DNA of 64,000 nucleotides from Streptomyces sp. HUAS CB01 (GTDB taxonomy: Bacteria; Actinomycetota; Actinomycetes; Streptomycetales; Streptomycetaceae): assembly GCF_030406905.1 (NCBI RefSeq), contig NZ_CP129137.1, positions 6,789,501-6,853,500 on the forward strand, written 5' to 3'. The notes under the pieces were generated by a model. The model had not been told where the DNA came from. It was given only the letters and a program-made list of their open reading frames with translations, and ran no database searches. A program made the translations under genes and the position numbers. Of this stretch, positions 1-8,740 are shown piece after piece (within the stretch, counting starts at the first letter, position 1; each line of letters begins with the position of its first letter).

Positions 1-1485
1 GACTGCCCGGACTCCGCCCATGAACTGGCGGAGGCAATCGAGGAACTGCGCCCCCACGCTGTGCACTTCATCGCCCATGGAATGCAGAGGGCGGGCGGTG
101 GCAGCCCGGAGCTCTCGTTTACCACCGAGTCGGGGGGTGGCTGGCAGCTGTGCGCCGAGGACGTCGCCGACCTGACGCAGTGGCAGCCGCGGCTGGTGGT
201 GCTCAACGCCTGCCATCTCGCCCAGGCAGATCCTGCAGATTGGGTTGGAGGCATCGCTCAAGCCTTCTCGGACACCGGCGCCCGGGCCGTGATCTCCATG
301 CAGGCTGACATCAAGTCGTCCGCTGCCGTCGTCTTCACGCGGAGCTTCTACGAGGGTTTGGTGCGCGGCCTGCCCATCGACGAATGCATGGCAGCGGCAC
401 GATCCGCACTGGGCAAGCTACCGGAAAGAACAGGGGAGTGGGCTCTCCCCGTACTGCTCACCAGTACCGAGCCCGACGCCGTCCTGCCCTTGATAATCCG
501 TTCTCCCGAAGGCTCCCGGCCGGAAGACATTCACCGCCACAAGCAGTACATCGATCTCCGCCGTTTTGTGGGTCAGGTCATGGAGCGCAGACAGGCATGG
601 TGGGCGCTGGACGACCCGCGAAGCAACGACGGGATCCCGAAGCGCTCAGTGCTCGTGATCGGGGGACACTCCCACGGCGACTTCCGCCGGACGGGTAAGA
701 CCTGGCTGTCCAATTGGTGTCAGGCGACATGGTTCCTCCGCGGGCACCAGATCATCTCGGTGGACCTGTCATCCAGGCTCGCTGCACCGGGAGCGCGCGC
801 CGGCGGTGGAACGAGACGTAAGGACTGGCTGACGGTGCTGCGCACGATCCGAGAGCAGGCAATCTCCTCGGATCAGCTCTGCTCGCTGCCGAAGGATGCC
901 TTCCGCGACTTCAACGCGGAGTTGAACAGGCTCGTGGTCGGCCACGTACAATCGGTCGAGGGTGCGGGGGCCGGGCAGGAGGATGAGTGGAATCCCTTCA
1001 ATGACGACGTCGGCCATGCGGATGAGCGCAAGAGGGACATCATGGCGGCTTTCGTCACCACCCTCCGCCGGGTGGCTTCCGACCAACCGTTGATCCTCGC
1101 ACTCGATCACGCCGATCGGATCATGGAGGAGTCGCTCGGCGGTGAACTGTACGAGGGGCTGATTCGCCCTATCGCTTACGGCAAAGCGGCCCCCTTGCGC
1201 CTGGTGCTTGTCGCGCCCGACAATTGGATGCGACCGATAATCCCGGACGCCGACTCGCACGTCATCGGCCGTGTGCAAGTCGGTGACTTCAGGCGCGGGC
1301 AGCTGGTGCGGCTGGCCAGAGCGTACAGCCAGCGCCTTGGATGCGAGCCCAACAAAGCCACCATCGGAGTCGTGGAAGCTCTGGCCCGACAGCCGCAGGA
1401 GTACTTCGGCGTCGATCTGTTTGAATGCCTCACCCCGCACGTCGACCAGTGGGCGGCCGCGATCAATAAACTGGAGGCAGGGTGA
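1..1485 (+). CDS. CHAT-domain (caspase-like) protease fused to an NTPase, 5' end cut by the window
   Basis: The reading frame is open from base 1, so the start lies outside the window; 494 residues are visible. The N-terminal part looks like a CHAT cysteine protease: a catalytic-type His in HFIAHG (visible residue 26) and a Cys in VVLNACHLA (visible residue 71), in the usual order and strand context. The second half (about visible residues 160-494) looks like a divergent P-loop NTPase, with GDFRRTGKTW near residue 233 and a Walker B-like LILALDHAD near 369. CHAT proteases normally cut one dedicated protein partner when a linked sensor is triggered. The stop overlaps the next gene's GTG by 4 bp, so the two are translationally coupled. 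The target and trigger are not visible. The CHAT call is fairly firm; the NTPase call is weaker. Confidence 0.75.
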   Translation, partial: DCPDSAHELAEAIEELRPHAVHFIAHGMQRAGGGSPELSFTTESGGGWQLCAEDVADLTQWQPRLVVLNACHLAQADPADWVGGIAQAFSDTGARAVISMQADIKSSAAVVFTRSFYEGLVRGLPIDECMAAARSALGKLPERTGEWALPVLLTSTEPDAVLPLIIRSPEGSRPEDIHRHKQYIDLRRFVGQVMERRQAWWALDDPRSNDGIPKRSVLVIGGHSHGDFRRTGKTWLSNWCQATWFLRGHQIISVDLSSRLAAPGARAGGGTRRKDWLTVLRTIREQAISSDQLCSLPKDAFRDFNAELNRLVVGHVQSVEGAGAGQEDEWNPFNDDVGHADERKRDIMAAFVTTLRRVASDQPLILALDHADRIMEESLGGELYEGLIRPIAYGKAAPLRLVLVAPDNWMRPIIPDADSHVIGRVQVGDFRRGQLVRLARAYSQRLGCEPNKATIGVVEALARQPQEYFGVDLFECLTPHVDQWAAAINKLEAG

Positions 1486-4400
1486 GGAACACCACGGGCC
1501 TCTCGGCCGAACTCATCCGAAGGATGGCTGCCGGCGAAACCCCGCAGGAGATCATTCGGTCGTTTCTCCCACCGCCCTGGCGAGCAGTCCTGCGAGCCGG
1601 CGCCGCCGCGCGCACGTTTGACGCCAACTTGTACGAAAAGGTGCTCCGACCCTGGGCCATGAAATCGCACTCCGAAGTGCCCACGCTGGCAGAACTCATC
1701 GAAGAACGTGCGGTTGTCGTCGTTCCCGGAGAGCCGGAGAAGTACAGCCTCCCCGAAAGCGACCGGAATAGCTATTTCGCTGAATGGCACAACCCTGCCC
1801 AGCCCGATCTGTTCGCAACTCTGCGCATCCTCGAAAAGAAGATCGCCGATCACGCCCGCGAGGCGGGGGACGAACACGAGGAGCTACGGCACCTACTCCT
1901 GGCCGACCCGGAACGGGCGCTGACGCTGTTTGACGAGCACTTCGATCGCGCCGACAACCAACGTGACTTCGCGGCATGCGAGGACTACGTCGACGTGCTG
2001 AGGGATCCGGACCGATCCGCCCACCTCACGCCGGAATTGTGCGAACGGCTCCAGAACCGAACCGGCTACGTCAGGGCACGTTCCTACTGGGCCGCCGACT
2101 ACGCCCGCTCCGCACAGTACCTTCCGCCGGACGACCTCCTCTGGGACGCCGACAAACTCTTACGTGGCGAATCACGGGTATGGCATTTGCATGCGGCCGG
2201 TGGTGCCGGGAAGACGATGATGCTTCGGTGGCTCGTCGCCCGGCGCTGGGTACCCGCGCCCAGTGACGTGCTGTGCGCACGCCTGGACTTCGACTTCATC
2301 AGCGCCAGGGCCGTAGGCCAGCACCCGTGGCTGATCCTGCTCGAAGTCGCGGAGCAGTTGAGCCGCCGTCTACCGAAGAGCGTGTTCGAACGGCTCGACG
2401 CCTACGCCACCTACCGTGTGCTCCTGGACCGCCGCCCCTCACGGCTGGCCAAGGACGTCGCACAGACCATCAACTCGCTCGACTCCGCCGCTGTGGAGGA
2501 ACGCCTGCTGAGCGACTTCGCCGTGCGCCTGAACGAAGCGAGTGCCGGCCAGCCGTGTGTCCTGGTGATAGACACGCTGGAGGAGCTGCTACTCCACGGC
2601 ACCGCCGAAGCCGAGCGCCTGCTCCATATGCTCACACGAATGCTCGACCGCTGCCCCGGGCTGCGGCTGATCATCGCCGGCCGGTACGACCTCCGCGAAA
2701 GCGTTCCCGACGCCATTCGCGCCTTCGACGATGCCGGAATCGAGCACAGGGAACTCAAGCCCTTCACCGCCCAACAGGCCCGCGCATACCTCTGTGAGAA
2801 GCGCGGAATCACCGACGGCGAACTGGTGAGGGCGGCGTTCCGGAAGTCCCACGGTCTCCCCTTCACGCTGGCGCTCTGCGCCGACGTCATCGACAGTGAT
2901 CCCAGCATCACACCTGATGCGCTGACGTCCCATCAAGAGCCGCATCTGCACTACCTGATCGACCGGGTCGTGCAGCGCATCGACGACCGAGACGTGCGAT
3001 GGCTGCTGCGCTACGGCGTGATCCCCCGCCGCCTCAGCGCCGAAGACGTCAGGACCGTCATGGCGCCCTGGATCGCGCGCGGGATCTTGGGCAGTGAAGA
3101 CATCGACGATCCCCTCAGGGACGCCCACCACCTTCGGGGTAGGCCGGACGTCTTCCCCACCTCCAGCCAACCACCCGAAAGACTCGACGACGCCTGGCGG
3201 CGTCTACTGGACTACGCAAGCGCGTCGTCCTGGGTTTCCCGGCACGCAGGTGACGACTCCGTCGTCGTCTTCCACCCCAACGTCGTGGCACCCATGCGAC
3301 AACTGGTCGCCCACCAGCCCGTCGCCCGGCATCTCCACCTGGCCTTCGCCCAGCGGTTTGACGACCTGGCACAGGCAGAGCCCCCTCAATGGATCAGCCA
3401 CACCCGGGAAGGGGTCTACCACCGTTTTCAGGCCGGGGACCCGCACGCCGACGCCTTCTGGCGTCAGGCCGTCGACACGGCAGACAGGCACGGCCGGGTA
3501 GAGGACATGCGCGAACTTGCCGAGGAGGTACTGGGGCACGAGTACGTCGACGGCGACGCACCCAGGCAGCGCACTGGTAACGGCTTGCTCATCAGCCACG
3601 CGACACTGGCCGCCGCGCACCTGACCATCGCCACGAGCCTCGTTCTCAAACAGGCGGAGGAGACCACCTACAGCCCAGCCGACCCGATGTGGAACGAAGT
3701 CGAAAGCAGGCTGGCCCTCGTCGACCGACTGCGGAACACGGCTCCGTCCCCTTTCCCGCCCGACAGCGCCGAGAGCATCCTGAGAGCAAGCCTGCTCAGC
3801 GGCAAGAACATGCACATCGAGGCCCAGAAACTGATCCGCGATGCGCTGCCCAGGGAGACAGACGACCGGTGGAGAGAACGGCTCCAGGTCACCCTGGCCC
3901 GCATCCAGGCCGCAGTGAACGACTCCAACGCCGAGACCACATACCGCGATGCGCTGGCTACCGCACGGAGCGAGACCAGCCGACTCCTCATCTCCCTCGA
4001 ACTCGCACAAGAGCTCGAGCGGCAAGGTCGCATCTCACAGGCATTCGAAATCGAGGACGCTGTGAGCCTCCCACAGGAGGAAGCGCCCGAGACTGAACAA
4101 CCACGGCCAGGAACAGAGCGCGAGCGACTCGCCGCACTACGCACTCGTGCGACCCTGGCCAAAGCGCGAAGGCAACTCCAGGCGTTCGCGCCCACAGAGG
4201 CGATCACCACCCTTCAGCAACTCGAACTGTCCGCCGCCACCGGATCTCAACGCATGGAAACGTGCCTGCTCCGCGCCCAGGGATACCACCTTCTGGGACA
4301 GTCCAAGCAGGCACTTGACGCGCTGGACCACGTACGGAGACTGTCCACCGGCAGCGAGAGCCCCACCGCCTACCGGTACCTCGCCGCGAGCCTGATGAGA

Positions 4401-6638
4401 AAAGGGGCCATCGAAGGCGAACTGCTCGCGGCGGACTCAGCCCAGGAGTCCTTCGACCGCGCAGCCGGCCTCTGGAGCGACCTAGGCTTCCCCAAAGGGC
4501 ATCCGCACTGCCTCCTCCTCTACGCCTCCTACCTGGCACGCCACCTCGGAGACCTCCGCCGCGCCGCTCAGGCCCTCAAGAACCTTCGAGCCGCAGACGG
4601 AAGGAACGAGTGGGCCGTCCAACGGGGACTGCTCTGGCGCGAACTCAGAACCCTGGGATACCAGGTGAGAGATGAAGACCTACTCGTGGTGCCCGCAGGC
4701 ACACGCAACGAGCTCCTACGGGGAGGCGTGGCCGCGGCCCTCGGCTCCCACCAACGATCGGAACGCCTGGCCGAAGCCCTGGCAACCCTGCAACCGCCCC
4801 CGGCTCGGCTGACCGCACTCGCAGGCCTGGCCACGTACCCCACACCCCTCAACCCCGATCCATACACCGAGTTGGATCTACTCGCACCACTCTTCGACGG
4901 CATCGTCCAGCCCGCGGACACCGCGGCCGACCAGCAGGTACAAGTCCTGCGCCTGGCCGAGTTCGAACGCATCCGCGGCCGCGTCAAGCAAGCAGCCGCA
5001 CTCGCCGACCGCGCCCACCGCATCCTCACCCGTGAAGCCCCGGACGACCCGCTACCCATCTGGCGCCGGGCCCGCTCCCAGATCAGGATGCAGGGCGAGG
5101 TGCGCCCCCAGACCAATCGGCGACTCATCCGTACAGCCCCCGAAGAAGCCCCACTGCTCGCCGCCGTGGGTCGGTGGCTGACCGCCAAACAGACCCACTC
5201 CCCACTGGTCAAAGAGGAGCAACTCAGCGCAGCAGCCGAGGCGCTGAGCCATGTACGTCAGGCCTCACTCTGGGAGGCGCACATCCTGAGACTCGTGGGG
5301 CAAACCCACGGGCAGGAGTCGATGTGGCTCGCAGCCGACCGCATGCTGGCCCGCCTCGGGCATCCGGAACCGTGGAGCCAAGCCTCCCGAACCGTGCACG
5401 AGCTGGCACGCCCACACGACGAACGCGTGCTGGCCATCACTACCGACACCGACTCCACACTCGACCACGAAGCCCTGGCCGAGACACTGCGCCAAGACTG
5501 GCGAACCGCCGCACAACAGGCAGCTCCGAGGCTCAGCAACGTGGCACTCGCCGGCCACCACGCCAGCAACACCCAAGTACAGTCCGACGACCCCGCCGCC
5601 CACGCATTCCCCTGGGAACTGGTGCCCGTCGCGGACGGCCTCGAAGACCGGGACACCGTGCTGTACCGGAACCTCCCGGACACCGCGGAGTCAGCCGACA
5701 TCCGCGCACTACAAGCAGCCCTGCGAGCCATCTCCACCCCGGAACTCGTGGTCGACGGCCTGCTGGGCACGCTCACCGCCGCCGCAGTCGGCGCAGCACT
5801 CTCCAAGAACATCAGCGGCGCGGCCAGGACCGTCCTGTTCTCCGTAGGCGCAGCAGCCCTGTGGCAGCTGATGCGAGACAACAGAAGGCAAACACGCCCC
5901 CAACTCGGCGCCCGCACCGTCCTGCTCCTCGAGAACACCCCGGGCGAAGCAACCGCCGACCCCCGCCCGATGCGCCGACCACTCGCCGACGTGTACCAGA
6001 GCCAAGGCTGCGCAGCCCTCCAACTCGTCACCCCCGAGGCGCTCCCCACAACGAACGAAAGCGCACCAGCACTGCTCCACGTCAGCGCTCCACTGAAGGC
6101 GAAGGCGGGCTCCACGCCATACTTCGACCTCTCTCCCGTCGGCCTGAGCCACAGCGACCGTCTCGGAAGCAAAGCGTCCGGGTCCGATCTGGACCCGTCG
6201 AGACTCGTGCGATGGTTGGCCACGTTCGAGCCCGGAACGCAACCCCTGATCGTCCTTGCCCCGCCCCGACCCGGCTCGACGGCCGACATCCCCCTCCAGC
6301 TGGTCCTACGCAACCACTTCGCCGCCATGCTGTTCGCATCCGGTGTGACACCCGCGGTCATCTGCACCGGTCTGACAAGAACCCCAGACCTCCCAGCCAT
6401 GGTCCTCGCCACAGGACTGCTCCGGGATGCGCCGCTGTTGGACCTGCACAAAGCAGTCCGAGCCATGCTTCTGCTCCACTCGGAAGACGAAACCACAGTC
6501 GACGGGAAGCGGCACAGGCAGACGCTGCAGAACCTCGACTGGAGGCACGACACCCTGACCGCGTTGTGCACCACGTTGTTCGCCACACCATCCGCACTGC
6601 GAATCTCCGAGCCGCAGCCCGAAACAGAGTCGGCATGA
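1482..6638 (+). CDS. STAND-like NTPase with helical-repeat middle and degenerate CHAT-like C-terminus
   Basis: 1718 residues, GTG start inside the previous gene's stop (4-bp overlap). Walker A is AAGGAGKT at residues 238-245 and Walker B is VLVIDTLEE near 358-366, followed by a winged-helix-like stretch. Residues of about 620-1330 are Leu/Ala/Arg-rich helices resembling TPR repeats, the usual sensor arrangement of STAND proteins. The C-terminus has the FPWELVPV motif that often opens CHAT domains (about residue 1375), but the expected catalytic segments read LLHVSAPL (about 1531) and LIVLAPPRP (about 1589), so both His and Cys appear replaced. A hydrophobic stretch lies at about 1425-1460. 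It may be the sensor, scaffold or substrate of the upstream CHAT protease; that is inference. Confidence 0.72.
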   Translation: MRNTTGLSAELIRRMAAGETPQEIIRSFLPPPWRAVLRAGAAARTFDANLYEKVLRPWAMKSHSEVPTLAELIEERAVVVVPGEPEKYSLPESDRNSYFAEWHNPAQPDLFATLRILEKKIADHAREAGDEHEELRHLLLADPERALTLFDEHFDRADNQRDFAACEDYVDVLRDPDRSAHLTPELCERLQNRTGYVRARSYWAADYARSAQYLPPDDLLWDADKLLRGESRVWHLHAAGGAGKTMMLRWLVARRWVPAPSDVLCARLDFDFISARAVGQHPWLILLEVAEQLSRRLPKSVFERLDAYATYRVLLDRRPSRLAKDVAQTINSLDSAAVEERLLSDFAVRLNEASAGQPCVLVIDTLEELLLHGTAEAERLLHMLTRMLDRCPGLRLIIAGRYDLRESVPDAIRAFDDAGIEHRELKPFTAQQARAYLCEKRGITDGELVRAAFRKSHGLPFTLALCADVIDSDPSITPDALTSHQEPHLHYLIDRVVQRIDDRDVRWLLRYGVIPRRLSAEDVRTVMAPWIARGILGSEDIDDPLRDAHHLRGRPDVFPTSSQPPERLDDAWRRLLDYASASSWVSRHAGDDSVVVFHPNVVAPMRQLVAHQPVARHLHLAFAQRFDDLAQAEPPQWISHTREGVYHRFQAGDPHADAFWRQAVDTADRHGRVEDMRELAEEVLGHEYVDGDAPRQRTGNGLLISHATLAAAHLTIATSLVLKQAEETTYSPADPMWNEVESRLALVDRLRNTAPSPFPPDSAESILRASLLSGKNMHIEAQKLIRDALPRETDDRWRERLQVTLARIQAAVNDSNAETTYRDALATARSETSRLLISLELAQELERQGRISQAFEIEDAVSLPQEEAPETEQPRPGTERERLAALRTRATLAKARRQLQAFAPTEAITTLQQLELSAATGSQRMETCLLRAQGYHLLGQSKQALDALDHVRRLSTGSESPTAYRYLAASLMRKGAIEGELLAADSAQESFDRAAGLWSDLGFPKGHPHCLLLYASYLARHLGDLRRAAQALKNLRAADGRNEWAVQRGLLWRELRTLGYQVRDEDLLVVPAGTRNELLRGGVAAALGSHQRSERLAEALATLQPPPARLTALAGLATYPTPLNPDPYTELDLLAPLFDGIVQPADTAADQQVQVLRLAEFERIRGRVKQAAALADRAHRILTREAPDDPLPIWRRARSQIRMQGEVRPQTNRRLIRTAPEEAPLLAAVGRWLTAKQTHSPLVKEEQLSAAAEALSHVRQASLWEAHILRLVGQTHGQESMWLAADRMLARLGHPEPWSQASRTVHELARPHDERVLAITTDTDSTLDHEALAETLRQDWRTAAQQAAPRLSNVALAGHHASNTQVQSDDPAAHAFPWELVPVADGLEDRDTVLYRNLPDTAESADIRALQAALRAISTPELVVDGLLGTLTAAAVGAALSKNISGAARTVLFSVGAAALWQLMRDNRRQTRPQLGARTVLLLENTPGEATADPRPMRRPLADVYQSQGCAALQLVTPEALPTTNESAPALLHVSAPLKAKAGSTPYFDLSPVGLSHSDRLGSKASGSDLDPSRLVRWLATFEPGTQPLIVLAPPRPGSTADIPLQLVLRNHFAAMLFASGVTPAVICTGLTRTPDLPAMVLATGLLRDAPLLDLHKAVRAMLLLHSEDETTVDGKRHRQTLQNLDWRHDTLTALCTTLFATPSALRISEPQPETESA

Positions 6639-7987
6639 ATGCCGGCAACAGTTCCCCGACGGCCCCCACCGGGCACGCGCCCGTCGGCTACCCCGCTCGC
6701 CGGGAGCACGAGATCCGGCACGTCCTCGGGGACTTCCACACAGAACTCGACGAGTGGAGCGAAGCAGTCCTGACCGAGGGGCCGCTCCTGAAGCACCGCT
6801 CACAGGTGACAGGCGCGACAGGCGTCCTCCGGGCCGCTCTCGAACGCGTGGAGCGCATGTCGGCGCCGGACCGATCACAGCGAGCTCCCGAGATCATGCT
6901 TGATCTGCACCACCTGTGGGACTTCTTCCGCGGCAAACTGCTGATCCGTCACCTGCCCCGCTACAAGTCCCTGCTCGACGTCTCGGACGAACTGGCCTGG
7001 TCCCTCTACGAGCCCGCACTCCGCGCGGCGGGAACCAAGGCGGGACAGTTCCCCAAGGAGCCGCCACTGACCTTCTTGAGCCGTCGTCCCATCCCCTTCG
7101 CCATGGCCCGAGGCGCAGACTTCGAGCCACTGCTTTCCCACGGCAGGCAGCGGACCTTCCACGGTCGCAGCGCTGCCCAGCACCTGCCGTTCCCCCTCAT
7201 CGGCATCCCATGGTCCAGCGGCCGCCACCTTCCAGCACTCCTCGCAGTTGCCCATGAGACCGGCCACCACATCGAGGACGACTTCGGCCTGGCGCCCACG
7301 CTCAAGTCCCGACTCGCCGAACGAGCCGGCCTCACCCCGCAGCGATTGGCTCACTGGGAACGCTGGCTCGGCGAGACATTCGCAGACGTCTGCGCCACCA
7401 CGGCATGCGGAGCCGCGTACCTCTGGACGCTGACCGACGCCCTCGGCCCCGCGGGCCCCGACGGCGAAGAGGGGTCAGGAGACTATCCGCCGGCCCGCCT
7501 GCGCGCCCTCGTCTGCCGCGCAGCCATGCCGCCGGGCACCGCCGGCCTCCTGCCGCCACTCCCCGGGCAACCCGACGCTTCGGACGATGAAGCAGAAGCC
7601 GTCGTAGCCGCCCTGACCGGAGAGGGAATGGCAGAACTCGACGGCCGCACGCCACAAGACCTCTTCGGCCTGCGCAGGCCCGAAGGCCTCACCCTCACCG
7701 TGGACCGACTGCTGAACACCTTGCCATCCAGCCGAGGGGACGTGCCAGGCATCCTCGCCGCGGCAACGCTCGCCTTCATGACAGCACCCGACAGCTACAC
7801 CGAACGAGGGATAGGGGAACGCGCGCTCAACGAGGTACTGGCTCTCGTCACCCAGACCGCGCGAGCCGACACGGACCGCGACCTCCGCGCACAACGCGAT
7901 GCAGCCTCGGGAAACGCCCTCTTCGACGCCCTCTCAGGACCGAGAAGGAGCAACCAGGGAGGCCAAGCCAGACGGCAGCAAGCGTGA
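6635..7987 (+). CDS. Gluzincin-type zinc metallopeptidase, third gene of the CHAT operon
   Basis: 450 residues. The ATG at 6635 overlaps the previous stop by 4 bp (ATGA), so I prefer it to the much longer upstream open frame, which only shadows the NTPase gene. The zinc motif is HETGH at residues 207-211 (AVAHETGHHIEDDFG). It is followed 36 residues later by ETFAD (E247, D251), which fits the third-ligand Glu and supporting Asp of thermolysin-like gluzincins. No signal peptide or membrane segment is visible, so it should act in the cytoplasm. The last 30 residues are basic and Gln-rich. I do not recognise a named family. The coupling suggests it works with the two upstream proteins, as a second effector or as a processing enzyme. 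Confidence 0.7.
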   Translation: MNAGNSSPTAPTGHAPVGYPARREHEIRHVLGDFHTELDEWSEAVLTEGPLLKHRSQVTGATGVLRAALERVERMSAPDRSQRAPEIMLDLHHLWDFFRGKLLIRHLPRYKSLLDVSDELAWSLYEPALRAAGTKAGQFPKEPPLTFLSRRPIPFAMARGADFEPLLSHGRQRTFHGRSAAQHLPFPLIGIPWSSGRHLPALLAVAHETGHHIEDDFGLAPTLKSRLAERAGLTPQRLAHWERWLGETFADVCATTACGAAYLWTLTDALGPAGPDGEEGSGDYPPARLRALVCRAAMPPGTAGLLPPLPGQPDASDDEAEAVVAALTGEGMAELDGRTPQDLFGLRRPEGLTLTVDRLLNTLPSSRGDVPGILAAATLAFMTAPDSYTERGIGERALNEVLALVTQTARADTDRDLRAQRDAASGNALFDALSGPRRSNQGGQARRQQA

Positions 7988-8345
7988 CATCGTCCTGACG
8001 ACCAACGCCTATGACGGTGCCGGCAACCTCATCCAGGAGACCACCGGCGGAGTCCGCACCACCGTCACCCACGCCGTCGACGCCACGGGCCGCACCACAC
8101 GCAGCACCCTCGACCCGACCGGCCTCAACCGCGTCACCACGTACGACTACGACGGCGACGACCGCATCATCCAGCAGACCCGGACGATCGACCCCCAGGC
8201 AAGAAGCTCACCGCGACCACCGACTACGACGCGGCCGGAAACCCCACCACGTCGACGCTCACCGAATGGTCCAGCACACGGATCACGACACAGACCTACG
8301 ACACCGCGGCCTGATCACCTCCACGGTGAGCCCTCGTGGCAACGA
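7988..8345 (+). pseudogene. Frameshifted Rhs/YD-repeat gene fragment
   Basis: Translation across frames gives typical YD-repeat text: TTNAYDGAGNLIQETTG and TTYDYDGDDRIIQQTRTID in one frame. This continues in other frames as TATTDYDAAGNP, TQTYDTA and GLITSTVSPRGN. At least two frameshifts separate the pieces, and neither a start nor an Rhs core end is present. It begins directly at the metallopeptidase stop. I read it as the remains of a larger Rhs gene rather than a working protein. Confidence 0.72.
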
Positions 8346-8365
8346 CTCCGGCGCGAATCCGAGTG

Positions 8366-8650
8366 ATGGGCTGTCAGGTCACCTTCGTGTGGGTGGATGC
8401 GTTGTGCGATGTCTCCGAGGCCGTCCGTGATCTGTCGGATGCGCTGGGCGTCAGGAGATGGCTCCTTCTACCGGTCCGCGTGGGGAGCGTGTCGAGCTGC
8501 TTCTGGACGCTTTCCTTGTCCCGGTGCGCTTCGTTGATCCATTGGGTGACGACGGCGGGGTCGGCGCCGGCGACGCGGGCGGCCTGGTAGCGGGCGAGGC
8601 GGCGGTCGCAGCCCTTGATCGCTTTGCGGGGCTGGGCCTGCTCGGAGGTC
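8366..8650 (-). pseudogene. C-terminal fragment of a large serine recombinase
   Basis: On the minus strand one frame reads RKAIKGCDRRLARYQAA, ADPAVVTQWINEAHRDKE and QKQLDTLP, the helical C-terminal part of Streptomyces site-specific serine recombinases. After a frameshift the next frame gives QRIRQITDGLGDIAQRI, which continues the same family. The catalytic serine domain is absent. The fragment suggests that a mobile element once sat next to the CHAT operon. Confidence 0.65.
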
Positions 8651-8740
8651 GGTGTGCACGGGCTCCTCCCGTGTGATGACCGGTCCCGGATCCCGTGCCA
8701 TCGCGGCCATTGCTTTCGTGAACCAAGGAGTGGCAAGCAT

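Noticed and set aside
5174..6634. Open frame extending the metallopeptidase gene about 480 codons upstream
   Set aside because: It is antisense-like Arg/Pro/Thr-rich text read in another frame of the NTPase gene; the coupled ATG at 6635 is the natural start.
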